DNA of 26,285 bases from Salinisphaera sp. UBA6602 (GTDB lineage Bacteria; Pseudomonadota; Gammaproteobacteria; Nevskiales; Salinisphaeraceae), in assembly GCA_002433465.1 (NCBI GenBank), contig DJIE01000143.1:1-26285 (forward strand), read 5' to 3'. Under the pieces are notes generated by a model. That model searched no databases. It was given only the letters and a program-made list of their open reading frames with translations, and was not told where the DNA came from. The translations under genes were made by a program, and so were the position numbers. Of this stretch, positions 15,595-22,617 are shown piece by piece (the first letter of the stretch is position 1; each line of letters starts with the position of its first letter).

Positions 15595-16404
15595 ATGACG
15601 GTCAAAGATTTTTCGGGCCGGGTGGCGCTGGTGACCGGCGCCTCGGCCGGGGTCGGCGAAGCCACGGCCCGCGCGCTTTCGGCCGCGGGGGCGAAAGTCG
15701 TTATCGCTGCCCGGGGGTTGGAAAAGCTCGAGCGCGTCGCAGCCGATATCGACGCCACCCCCATCGCCGCCGACGTGGCGAGCGAGGCCGGCTGTCGAGC
15801 GCTCATCGAGCAGGCGCTGGCCGTGCACGGGCGACTCGATATGCTGGTCAACAACGCCGGCTGCCATCATCGCGGGCCGGTGGCCACGCGCAGCGCCGAC
15901 GAAATGGGCCAGATGGTGGATACCAACCTGCGTGCCCCGCTGATGCTGTCGCGGCTGGCGCTGGACGCGCTCGGCCAAAGCGACGGCGCGGCCATCGTCA
16001 ACGTGGCGTCGATCGCCGGCTATATGCCGCTGGCCGGCAGTGCGAGCTATTCGGCGACCAAGTTCGGGCTGCGCGCCTTCACCTATGCCCTGGCCGATGA
16101 ACTCGCCGATACCGATATCAGCGTGAGCGTGGTCTCACCCGGCCCGATCGCCACCGGTTTCATCCTGGAGGATATCGATTCGGTGTCCGATATCACCTTC
16201 TCGCAGGGCATGAGCACGCCTGAGCAGATCGCCGAGCTCATCCTCGCCTGTGCCCGAGACGGCCGTGTGGAACGCGCACGCCCGGCCATGAGCCGGGTGA
16301 TGGCCACCGCCGGCTATCTGCTGCCCGCCCTGCCTCGCATGCTGCATCCGCTGCTCGCCGCCAAGGGGCGTCGGGCCAAGGATCGCTACCGACGCAAGGC
16401 GTAA
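15595..16404 (+). CDS. short-chain dehydrogenase/reductase
   Basis: A 269-residue classical SDR with cofactor loop TGASAGVGE (14-22), NNAG (about 86-89), catalytic Ser in VNVASIAGY, and Tyr/Lys in YSATK, followed by VVSPGPIATGF. An Ala-Ala-Arg after the second strand (VVIAARGLEKLE) suggests NADP(H) preference. The extra C-terminal 40 residues (AMSRVMATAGYLLPALPRMLHPLLAAKGRRAKDRYR) are amphipathic and basic, typical of SDRs that contact membranes or lipid substrates. Substrate is unknown. It starts 4 nt after the DUF1232 stop. Confidence 0.86.
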   Translation: MTVKDFSGRVALVTGASAGVGEATARALSAAGAKVVIAARGLEKLERVAADIDATPIAADVASEAGCRALIEQALAVHGRLDMLVNNAGCHHRGPVATRSADEMGQMVDTNLRAPLMLSRLALDALGQSDGAAIVNVASIAGYMPLAGSASYSATKFGLRAFTYALADELADTDISVSVVSPGPIATGFILEDIDSVSDITFSQGMSTPEQIAELILACARDGRVERARPAMSRVMATAGYLLPALPRMLHPLLAAKGRRAKDRYRRKA

Positions 16405-16475
16405 AATCACCCACTTGCACGGCTCTGCGGCGGCGCGCACAGTACGCGAACCCCCTACGAACAAGGATTTAACTG

Positions 16476-16727
16476 ATGGGCATCATTGCATGGATCATCT
16501 TCGGCCTGATTGCCGGCGCCGTCGCCAAGCTGCTCATGCCCGGCAAGGATCCGGGCGGCATCATCGTGACCATCGTCATCGGCATACTCGGCGCGGTGCT
16601 CGGCGGCTTCATTTCCACTGCCCTGGGCATGGGCACGGTATCGGGCTTCAACCTCGGCAGTTTCTTGATCGCCATTCTTGGCGCCATTCTGCTGCTGTGG
16701 CTGTATCGCGTGATGAAATCGCGTTGA
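16476..16727 (+). CDS. GlsB/YeaQ/YmgE family small membrane protein
   Basis: An 83-residue, glycine-rich protein with three hydrophobic segments (residues about 2-20, 28-48 and 57-78). Diagnostic stretches are AWIIFGLIAGAVAKLLMPGKDPGG and IVIGILGAVLGGFI. This 'transglycosylase-associated' or GlsB/YeaQ/YmgE stress family consists of inner-membrane proteins induced by general stress in enterics; molecular function is unknown. AAGGA lies 8 nt before the ATG. A TAAAAT box overlaps the SDR stop codon at 16402-16407 and could serve as a -10, but no -35 accompanies it. The gene is followed by a strong intrinsic terminator. Confidence 0.9.
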   Translation: MGIIAWIIFGLIAGAVAKLLMPGKDPGGIIVTIVIGILGAVLGGFISTALGMGTVSGFNLGSFLIAILGAILLLWLYRVMKSR

Positions 16728-16754
16728 TTGACGCGTTGGTTATATAAAACCGGC

Positions 16755-16783
16755 AACCGGCGCAGCGATGCGCCGGTTTTTTT
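16755..16783 (+). terminator. intrinsic terminator after the GlsB-like gene
   Basis: A perfect 10-bp stem (AACCGGCGCA / TGCGCCGGTT) closes a GCGA tetraloop. The T tract, counting the two that close the stem, runs 16777-16783 (seven T). The next gene's ATG (16784) follows the last T directly. Confidence 0.9.
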
Positions 16784-17050
16784 ATGCAGATCGATATCAA
16801 GGTCGTACCCGGCGCATCGAAGGATCAGATCAGCGGCTGGCTGGGGTCCGCGCTGAAGCTGCGCGTGCGCGCCGCGCCTGAAAAAGGCAAGGCCAACCGC
16901 GCCGTTGTCGCACTGCTGGCCGAGGCTCTAAACGTTGCGCCGGCCGCGATACGTATCGAGCGCGGCCATACACGCGCGCTCAAGCGTGTCGCCATCGACG
17001 ATATCGACGCGGGCGAATTCGCCCGGCGACTGGGCTCGCCCGCGCCATGA
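16784..17050 (+). CDS. DUF167 (YggU) family protein
   Basis: An 88-residue soluble protein matching DUF167/YggU: IDIKVVPGASKDQISG at the N terminus, then LKLRVRAAPEKGKANRAVVALLAEAL and a G-x-T-x-x-K-like segment (RGHTRALKRVAI). The function of the family is unknown. The only family-consistent start is ATG 16784, which immediately follows the U tract of a terminator hairpin. There is therefore no Shine-Dalgarno, and the hairpin's 3' arm occupies the ribosome-binding region. It overlaps the next gene by four bases (ATGA), so the pair is coupled. Confidence 0.85.
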   Translation: MQIDIKVVPGASKDQISGWLGSALKLRVRAAPEKGKANRAVVALLAEALNVAPAAIRIERGHTRALKRVAIDDIDAGEFARRLGSPAP

Positions 17051-17700
17051 TCGTCGTCTATTGCACGCTGGCCGCGCTGGCCGCGATCGGGGTAATGCTG
17101 CTCGGCCATGCCACGACACGCCTGCGCCGACGGCGTGTATTCACCGCCACCTGCTCGGGCGCCTGCGGCGGCCTGTGTCTGGCGCTGACCGCCCTGGCCG
17201 GCGCCCTGCTGCTCAACCTGCATACCTACCAGCGCCTGAGCTACGAACAGCCGGTGGCACAGCTGAGCTTCCAGGCGCTGGCCGACCAGCGCTTTCAGGC
17301 AACGCTTGCCACCGATAACGGCCCGCCTCGGCTTTTCGAGCTGGCCGGCGACGAATTCCAGCTCGATGCCCGCGTGCTCAAATGGCACGCTTGGGCCAAT
17401 CTGTTCGGCTTCGATGCCCTATTCCGGCTGGAGCGCCTGAGCGGTCGATATCGCGATATTGCCGATGAGCGAACCCAACCGCGCAGCGTGGTGGCCCTCG
17501 ACGCCGAGGAACCGGGAGTCAACGCCTTCGCGCTTGCTAGGCGCCTTCCCGGCTGGGCGAAGGCGGTCGATGCCCGTTACGGCAGCGCGACCTACGTCCC
17601 CATGGCCGATGGCGCGCGCTACCAAATCACCCTGACCCAGAGCGGACTGATCGCACGTCCGGCCAATGCGGCCGCCCGGGCTGCGATCGAACGCTGGTAG
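17047..17700 (+). CDS. conserved two-TM protein of unknown function
   Basis: A 217-residue protein with two N-terminal hydrophobic segments (about 1-20 and 36-58) separated by a basic loop (TTRLRRRRVF), then a soluble domain. The stretches YQRLSYEQPVAQLSFQ, FELAGDEFQLDARVLKWHAW, YRLERLSGRYRDI and YGSATYVPMADGARYQITLTQSGLIARPAN look strongly conserved. I recall homologues in Pseudomonas-type genomes, sometimes mislabelled 'multidrug transporter'; it is far too small for that role. The start codon overlaps the DUF167 stop. It ends 9 bp from the convergent thioesterase gene. Function unknown. Confidence 0.75.
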   Translation: MIVVYCTLAALAAIGVMLLGHATTRLRRRRVFTATCSGACGGLCLALTALAGALLLNLHTYQRLSYEQPVAQLSFQALADQRFQATLATDNGPPRLFELAGDEFQLDARVLKWHAWANLFGFDALFRLERLSGRYRDIADERTQPRSVVALDAEEPGVNAFALARRLPGWAKAVDARYGSATYVPMADGARYQITLTQSGLIARPANAAARAAIERW

Positions 17701-17709
17701 TGCCGCGGC

Positions 17710-18144
17710 TCAGACAGTGCCGCTGGTCGCGGTATTCATGCGCGCATAGGCGCCGGTGACATGGGCCACCAGCGTGTCGAAATCCTGCGAGAACAGCTCA
17801 ACCCGACAGGCCACGCTGCGCCGGCCCACGCGGAGCAAGCTGGCGCGCGCCAACACGTCGGCGGCTTTCGGCCGACGCAGAAAATCGATATTGAAATGGC
17901 TGGTGACCGCGTATTCGCCGTCCGGCACATGCGCGATGATGGCGGCATACATGGCCGCATCGGCGGCGGTCATGAGCACCGGCCCGGATATGGTATCGCC
18001 CAGGCGGGTCATGCCCGCGTCGTAGGGCAGGCAGATATCGGCATGGGCCGCCCCCACCGCGAGCACGCGAAAGGCAGGCCGACCGGGCGATCCGACGTTG
18101 CGTCGTATCACCGTTTCGATCTGGCCTGCGTCTTTGAGGCTCAC
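17710..18144 (-). CDS. hotdog-fold thioesterase (PaaI-like)
   Basis: A 144-residue single hotdog domain: LGDTISGPVLMTAADAAMYAAII, HFNIDFLRRPKAADVLARASLLRVGRRSVACRVELF and LVAHVTGAYARM follow the PaaI/YdiI acyl-CoA thioesterase pattern, with an Asp in the 'AADAAM' helix as the likely catalytic acid. Probable activity is hydrolysis of an acyl- or aryl-CoA, substrate unknown. I start it at GTG 18144 (VSLKDAGQIETVIRR), because that codon overlaps the upstream stop as GTGA and gives a normal hotdog length. The much longer open frame upstream, to 19137, is antisense-frame noise. It is the last gene of a four-gene minus-strand operon. Confidence 0.78.
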   Translation of the reverse strand: MSLKDAGQIETVIRRNVGSPGRPAFRVLAVGAAHADICLPYDAGMTRLGDTISGPVLMTAADAAMYAAIIAHVPDGEYAVTSHFNIDFLRRPKAADVLARASLLRVGRRSVACRVELFSQDFDTLVAHVTGAYARMNTATSGTV

Positions 18145-18332
18145 GGTGCGCTTTCGGTTTCCGAACGCGCTTCCAGCCGATCGAGACGCTTTTTGAGCGC
18201 GACGGTCTGGGCGAACGCGACGGCAGCCAGCGAAAAGCCGACCGTGCCGAATACGAAGGCGAGCATCACGAAGGTGGGCAACGGCGTCTCCCGAATATGA
18301 GCCACAAAGGACGGTACTGACGAACCCGCCAC
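18141..18332 (-). CDS. 63-residue single-pass membrane protein
   Basis: A short ORF with a GTG start (18332), 3 nt after the TauE-like stop. It has one hydrophobic helix (about 20-42, TFVMLAFVFGTVGFSLAAVAFAQ) and a charged C-terminal helix (VALKKRLDRLEARSETE) that could form a coiled coil. Its stop overlaps the GTG of the thioesterase. The tight spacing on both sides and the sensible topology argue for a real gene, though I recognise no family. The layout (TM, short charged helix) resembles small adaptor or regulatory subunits, but nothing more can be said. Confidence 0.6.
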   Translation of the reverse strand: MAGSSVPSFVAHIRETPLPTFVMLAFVFGTVGFSLAAVAFAQTVALKKRLDRLEARSETESAP

Positions 18333-18335
18333 GCC

Positions 18336-19067
18336 TCAAGTCGACCACAGGCCGGCCAGGCCGTCCCAGGCCAGACGCAGTGCCAGCACGATCATGATAG
18401 CCCGCACTGCCTGGCGGAAACCATGCTCGGAAAACACGCCGTGCAGCCGGCGCCCGACAAGCGTACCCAGCAGGGCTGCCGCGGCCATGGGCACCAGCAG
18501 ATCGAGCCGTGCGAACGCATTGAAACCATTGAGCGAAAACGCGCCGATCTTGAGTAGATGACTGCCGGTCTGGGCGACCGCCAGGGTGGCGATGATCTGT
18601 TCCTTGCGCCAGTCGTCGCGAAGAAAGAACGGTGCTACCAGCATGCCGGTGGCCCCCACCACCGGGCCCAGTACGCCGGCGATCGCGCCGGCCGCAAGCA
18701 GGCCGCCCCGCCCGTGGATCTTCAGGCGTGCCGCCCAGCTCGGCCAGACGGCCAACGCCACGAAAAGCGCCAGAGTCAGCCGAATCCAGTCCGGGTTGGC
18801 ATCGACCACCCAGGGCGCGACCAGAAACGGCCCGGGCACGGCCGTGAGCGCGAACAGCGCCAGCGCCGGCCAGCGCACATGGCGGCCATAGGCGACGCTG
18901 CGCGAGGCGTTGGCCGCGAACTGCACCCCGGCATGCAGCGGCAAAGCCAGGGCCGGCTGCATGCCCAGCGCGAACATCAGGGCGATCAGCAAAGTGCCGC
19001 CGCCCATGCCGGCCATGCCCGACAGCACGGCGGTGACAAAGGCGGCCGCGACCAGCAGGGCAGTCAA
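18336..19067 (-). CDS. TauE/SafE family permease
   Basis: A 243-residue membrane protein with about eight hydrophobic segments. The N-terminal FVTAVLSGMAGMGGGTLLIALMFALGM and the internal repeat AAGAIAGVLGPVVGATGMLVAPFFLR are the two glycine-rich half-motifs of TauE/SafE (PF01925), a family linked to export of sulfite or other sulfonates and anions. The start is TTG 19067: there is no ATG or GTG between the in-frame stop of the preceding gene (19092) and this codon. An AGGAG lies about 20 nt upstream, too far for normal initiation, so translation may depend on coupling to the flavoprotein gene 24 nt upstream. Anion specificity is unknown. Confidence 0.83.
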   Translation of the reverse strand: MTALLVAAAFVTAVLSGMAGMGGGTLLIALMFALGMQPALALPLHAGVQFAANASRSVAYGRHVRWPALALFALTAVPGPFLVAPWVVDANPDWIRLTLALFVALAVWPSWAARLKIHGRGGLLAAGAIAGVLGPVVGATGMLVAPFFLRDDWRKEQIIATLAVAQTGSHLLKIGAFSLNGFNAFARLDLLVPMAAAALLGTLVGRRLHGVFSEHGFRQAVRAIMIVLALRLAWDGLAGLWST

Positions 19068-19091
19068 TGCGAAAGCGGCCCGCGCTCGCTC

Positions 19092-21248
19092 CTAGCGACG
19101 CCAGGCATGAAACCGCGCCAGCCAGGGAAAGACCCACTCAGGCGCATGCGCTTTTTTCCATTCGCTGGCGGCAAAACGGTTGGCCTCGGCCAGGGTCGGA
19201 TAGGGATGAATGGTCGCCAGCATCTTGTTCAGGCCGATGCCGTGCTTCATCGCCGATACGAATTCGATGATCAGCTCGCCGGCTGCCTCGCCAACGATGG
19301 TGGCACCCAGAATCGTATCCTTGCCGGGCACGGTCAGCACTTTCACCACGCCCTCGCGGGCCGATTCGGCGATTGCGCGATCCAGGCCGGCCAGATCGTA
19401 GCGGGTGACTTCGTATTCGATGGAGGCGGCGCGCGCGCTGTTCTCGTTATGCCCCACATGTGCGACCTGGGGATCGGTGAACGTACACCAGGGCAGCTTG
19501 GAATAATCCACCGCAAAGCGCTTGAAGGCGCCGAACAGGGCATTGACCGTGGCATGCCAGGCTTCGTGAGAGGCCGCATGGGTGAGCTGGTAGCCGCCAA
19601 TGGCGTCGCCACAGGCATAGATGCTCGGCAGCGCGGTCTGCAGATATTCGTCCACCGCGATACGCCCGTCCTTGATCAGGCCCAGCTCTTCCAGGCCCAT
19701 GCCCTCGGTGCGCGCCTTGCGACCGACGGCCACCAGCACCCGGTCGCAGCGAATCTCGGTCTCGCGCTCGCCCAGCTTGCAGGTAAGCACCGTTTCGCGG
19801 CTGTTACGGCTGGCCGCCGTCACCTTGAGGCCGGTTCGCACGGTCACACCCTCGGCAACGAGCCGATCGCGCATCTGCGCGCTGATATCGTCGTCCTCGA
19901 CCGAAAGGATGCGCTCGCCCTGCTCGATGAGCGTCACCTGGCTGCCCAGCCGTGCGAAGGCCTGGGCCATTTCGCAGCCGATCGAACCCGCCCCCATCAC
20001 GGCCAGGCGCTCAGGCAGCTCGGTGAGATCCCAGAGGGTGTCGGAGGTGAGATAGTCGATATCGGCCAGTCCGTCGATCGCCGGTACGAACGGCACCGCG
20101 CCGGTCGCCAGCACGATATGACGCGCGCTCAGCCGCTGGCCGTCGTCGGTTTCCACGGTCCACGGGTCGACCAGCCGGGCGCCGGCCTGAATACAGTCCA
20201 CCCCCAGCGACTCGTAGCGCTCGACCGAATCATGCGGCGCGATCGTCGCCACCACCGACTTCACCCGATCCATGACGTCCTGGAAATGAAAGTTCGCGCT
20301 GGCCGAGCGAATGCCGTAATCCCGGCTATGGCGAATCTCGTGCATCAAGCGTGCACTACGTATCAGCGCCTTGGAGGGTACACAGCCGGTATTCAGGCAA
20401 TCACCGCCCATCCTGTTCTTTTCAATAAGCGTGACCTTGGCCTTCACGGTGGCTGCAATCAGCGCGGCCACCAGCCCGGCCGAGCCGGCGCCGATCACGA
20501 TCAGGTTGCGATCGAAATGCTTGGGCTTGTCATAGCCGGCGAGCGCCTTGCGCGAAGCCATGAAATCCAGCGTCTTGCGGGCGATCAGGGGAAACAGACC
20601 CAGCAGCACGAAAGAGCCGATCAAACCCGGCGACAGCACGCCCGACAACGATTCCACCTGACCGAGCTGGGTGCCCGCATTCACGTAGACGAGCGTGCCC
20701 GGCAGCATGCCGAGCTGGCTCACCCAGTAGAAGGTGCGCGTGCGAATCGGCGTGAGGCCCATGGCCAGATTGATCACGAAAAACGGAAACACCGGTACCA
20801 GCCTCAAGGCGAACAGATAGAAGGCACCGTCGCGCTCGACGCCGCGATTGAGCGCTTTCAGGCGCTGACCGAAGCGCTTTTGAACGCTTTCGCGCAGCAC
20901 GAAGCGCGCGATGAGAAAAGCCAATGTGGCGCCGATGGCCGATGCGAACGACACCAGCAGCGTGCCTTCGACCAGGCCGAACAACGCGCCACCGACCAGC
21001 GTCATCACCGCTGCCCCCGGCAACGAGATGGCCGTAACCGCGACATAGATCGCGAAGAAACCCACCGCGAACAGCAGACCGTGGGCGGCAGCCAGCTCGC
21101 CGAGCGCGGCGCGCTGGCTTTCGAAACAGGCCAGGCTGAATACCTGATCGCTACAGGCCGCCCCGAGATACTGCCCCGGGTTCACCACGAACCAGGCCGC
21201 GATGAGCGCGATAACGAAAACGGCCAGGCCGATACGGGTGATGGTCAT
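19092..21248 (-). CDS. VTT/TVP38 membrane domain fused to flavoprotein disulfide reductase
   Basis: A 718-residue fusion. Residues 1-225 form a VTT (TVP38/TMEM64/DedA-like) domain: TM1 at 5-22, then FYLFALRLVPVFPFFVINLAMGL and PGTLVYVNAGTQLG. Residues 245-718 are a class I pyridine nucleotide-disulfide reductase. It has FAD loop GAGSAG (253-258), redox Cys284-x4-Cys289 (GGDCLNTGCVPSK), an NAD(P)H loop GAGSIG and a C-terminal HPYPTLAEAN with the conserved histidine. It is closest to MerA-like reductases but lacks both the heavy-metal-binding N domain and the terminal Cys pair of MerA, so mercury reduction is unlikely. ATG 21248 has AAAGGA 9 nt upstream; a TTG at 21266 is less likely. It leads an operon with a TauE-like permease. 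Confidence 0.88.
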   Translation of the reverse strand: MTITRIGLAVFVIALIAAWFVVNPGQYLGAACSDQVFSLACFESQRAALGELAAAHGLLFAVGFFAIYVAVTAISLPGAAVMTLVGGALFGLVEGTLLVSFASAIGATLAFLIARFVLRESVQKRFGQRLKALNRGVERDGAFYLFALRLVPVFPFFVINLAMGLTPIRTRTFYWVSQLGMLPGTLVYVNAGTQLGQVESLSGVLSPGLIGSFVLLGLFPLIARKTLDFMASRKALAGYDKPKHFDRNLIVIGAGSAGLVAALIAATVKAKVTLIEKNRMGGDCLNTGCVPSKALIRSARLMHEIRHSRDYGIRSASANFHFQDVMDRVKSVVATIAPHDSVERYESLGVDCIQAGARLVDPWTVETDDGQRLSARHIVLATGAVPFVPAIDGLADIDYLTSDTLWDLTELPERLAVMGAGSIGCEMAQAFARLGSQVTLIEQGERILSVEDDDISAQMRDRLVAEGVTVRTGLKVTAASRNSRETVLTCKLGERETEIRCDRVLVAVGRKARTEGMGLEELGLIKDGRIAVDEYLQTALPSIYACGDAIGGYQLTHAASHEAWHATVNALFGAFKRFAVDYSKLPWCTFTDPQVAHVGHNENSARAASIEYEVTRYDLAGLDRAIAESAREGVVKVLTVPGKDTILGATIVGEAAGELIIEFVSAMKHGIGLNKMLATIHPYPTLAEANRFAASEWKKAHAPEWVFPWLARFHAWRR

Positions 21249-21406
21249 CGATTGCTTTCCTTTCAAACGCCTGCGAGCTTCGGCACCGACAGGCTATGTC
21301 GTTCGGGCGATTACGCCGCGACAGCGCATCCAGACGCCGTGTGCAGGCCCGCTAATAAAGCCCAACTATCGGTACAACATGCCCATGCCTGAAATCACGG
21401 CACGTC

Positions 21407-21415
21407 TGCTAGACT
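21407..21415 (+). promoter_or_regulatory. possible extended -10 for DAHP synthase
   Basis: TGC-TAGACT is an extended -10 (TGn plus 4 of 6 bases) that would start a leader of about 44 nt before ATG 21466. The -35 region is poor. The leader contains no Phe, Tyr or Trp codon run or attenuator hairpin that I can see. The rest of the 217-bp divergent region (21249-21465) shows no clear operator. Confidence 0.35.
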
Positions 21416-21465
21416 CGCCGCTCATTTTTACACGGTCTTCGCCGGCCGCATTCGCCCGAATAACC

Positions 21466-22542
21466 ATGCACGAAACCGACAACCTCCGTATCAAGGGCAT
21501 TCAGGAATTGATTTCTTCGCAGGCGCTACTCGAAGAGCTGCCCGTGAGCGAAGCCGCGTCCGAGACGGTCTACAACACGCGCACGGCCATCCAGAAGATT
21601 CTGCACGGCGAGGACGACCGCCTGCTGGTCGTAGTCGGCCCCTGCTCCATTCACGACGTGGACGCCGCGCTCGAATACGCCAAGAAACTGGCCGATGCGC
21701 GCGAACGCTATGCCGATGATCTGCTCATCGTCATGCGGGTGTACTTCGAAAAACCGCGGACCACGGTGGGCTGGAAGGGTCTGATCAACGACCCGGACAT
21801 GGACGATTCGTTCAAGATCAACAAGGGCATCCGCCTGGCGCGCGAGCTGCTGCTCAAGCTCGCCGACCAGGGCATTCCGGCGGGCGTCGAGTTTCTCGAT
21901 CTGATCTCGCCGCAGTATCTGGCCGATCTGGTGGCCTGGGGCGCGATCGGCGCGCGCACCACGGAAAGCCAGGGCCATCGCGAGCTGGCCTCGGGGCTGT
22001 CCTGCCCGGTCGGCTTCAAGAACGGCACCGGCGGTTCGATCAAGATCGCGGTGGATGCCGTGGGCGCGGCCCATCATCCGCACCATTTCCTGTCGCTGAC
22101 CAAGGAAGGCCAGTCCGCGATCTTTGCCACCGACGGCAATCGCGATACGCATATCATCCTGCGTGGCGGTGCGAACGGGCCGAACTACGACGCCGATTCG
22201 GTCGCCGGCGCGGTCGCCCTGCTCGAACAGGCGCAGCTGTCGGGCCGCCTGATGATCGACTTCTCGCACGCCAACAGCCGCAAGCAGCACAAGAAACAGC
22301 TGGAAGTCGGCGACGACGTGGGCGGTCAGATCGCCGCGGGCAGCCGTGCGATCTTCGGCGTGATGATCGAATCCCATCTCAAGGAAGGCAACCAGAAGCT
22401 GGTGCCGGGCGTGGAGCCCGAATACGGCGTGTCGATCACCGATGCCTGCCTGCACTGGGAGGATACCGATGCCCTGCTCGGCGAACTGGCCAAGGCCGTG
22501 TCCGAACGCCGCGACCTGCGCAACAACGGCGACGACGACTGA
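21466..22542 (+). CDS. aroG: class I 3-deoxy-7-phosphoheptulonate (DAHP) synthase
   Basis: A 358-residue type I-alpha DAHP synthase. It condenses phosphoenolpyruvate with erythrose 4-phosphate, the first step of the shikimate pathway. The N terminus (DNLRIKGIQELISSQALLEELP) matches AroF/G/H. Visible active-site blocks are VVGPCSIHD with the metal-ligand Cys, RVYFEKPRTTVGWKG, GARTTESQGHRELASGLS, FKNGTGG, FSHANSRKQH with the ligand His, MIESHL with Glu and GVSITDACL with Asp. Which amino acid inhibits it cannot be read safely; the symbol marks the family rather than the Phe-sensitive isozyme. I chose ATG 21466 because the open frame upstream to 21202 does not match the family. There is no Shine-Dalgarno. 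Confidence 0.93.
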   Translation: MHETDNLRIKGIQELISSQALLEELPVSEAASETVYNTRTAIQKILHGEDDRLLVVVGPCSIHDVDAALEYAKKLADARERYADDLLIVMRVYFEKPRTTVGWKGLINDPDMDDSFKINKGIRLARELLLKLADQGIPAGVEFLDLISPQYLADLVAWGAIGARTTESQGHRELASGLSCPVGFKNGTGGSIKIAVDAVGAAHHPHHFLSLTKEGQSAIFATDGNRDTHIILRGGANGPNYDADSVAGAVALLEQAQLSGRLMIDFSHANSRKQHKKQLEVGDDVGGQIAAGSRAIFGVMIESHLKEGNQKLVPGVEPEYGVSITDACLHWEDTDALLGELAKAVSERRDLRNNGDDD

Positions 22543-22565
22543 CCCCTGTTAACCAACACGGGGTT

Positions 22566-22599
22566 CACGAAAAAGCCGCCCGAGGGCGGCTTTTTCGTG
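22566..22599. terminator. bidirectional intrinsic terminator
   Basis: A near-perfect 15-bp stem with loop CGAG (22581-22584). The GC core is GCCGCC / GGCGGC, flanked by A5 on the left and T5 on the right. It therefore gives a U tract on both strands and lies between the convergent DAHP synthase (stop 22542) and acyl-CoA reductase (stop 22618). Confidence 0.93.
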
Positions 22600-22617
22600 T
22601 CCGGGAAGGGTCGGCGT

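Noticed and set aside
18145..19137. A long minus-strand frame continuous with the thioesterase
   Set aside because: It runs out of frame through the TauE-like gene and the 63-residue gene, giving Arg/Gly-rich noise. The GTGA overlap at 18144 gives the real start.
19092..21248. Annotation as mercuric reductase
   Set aside because: The C-x4-C and FAD/NAD sites are shared by many disulfide reductases. The heavy-metal-binding N domain and C-terminal Cys pair of MerA are absent, and no mer genes are nearby.
18558..21392. A 944-codon open frame on the + strand opposite the reductase and TauE-like genes
   Set aside because: It is rich in His, Gln, Arg and Gly with no domain pattern, and overlaps two well-supported minus-strand genes. 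It is a GC-driven shadow.
21202..21465. Longer start for DAHP synthase
   Set aside because: The extra residues have no match to AroF/G/H, overlap the divergent reductase start, and lack a ribosome-binding site.
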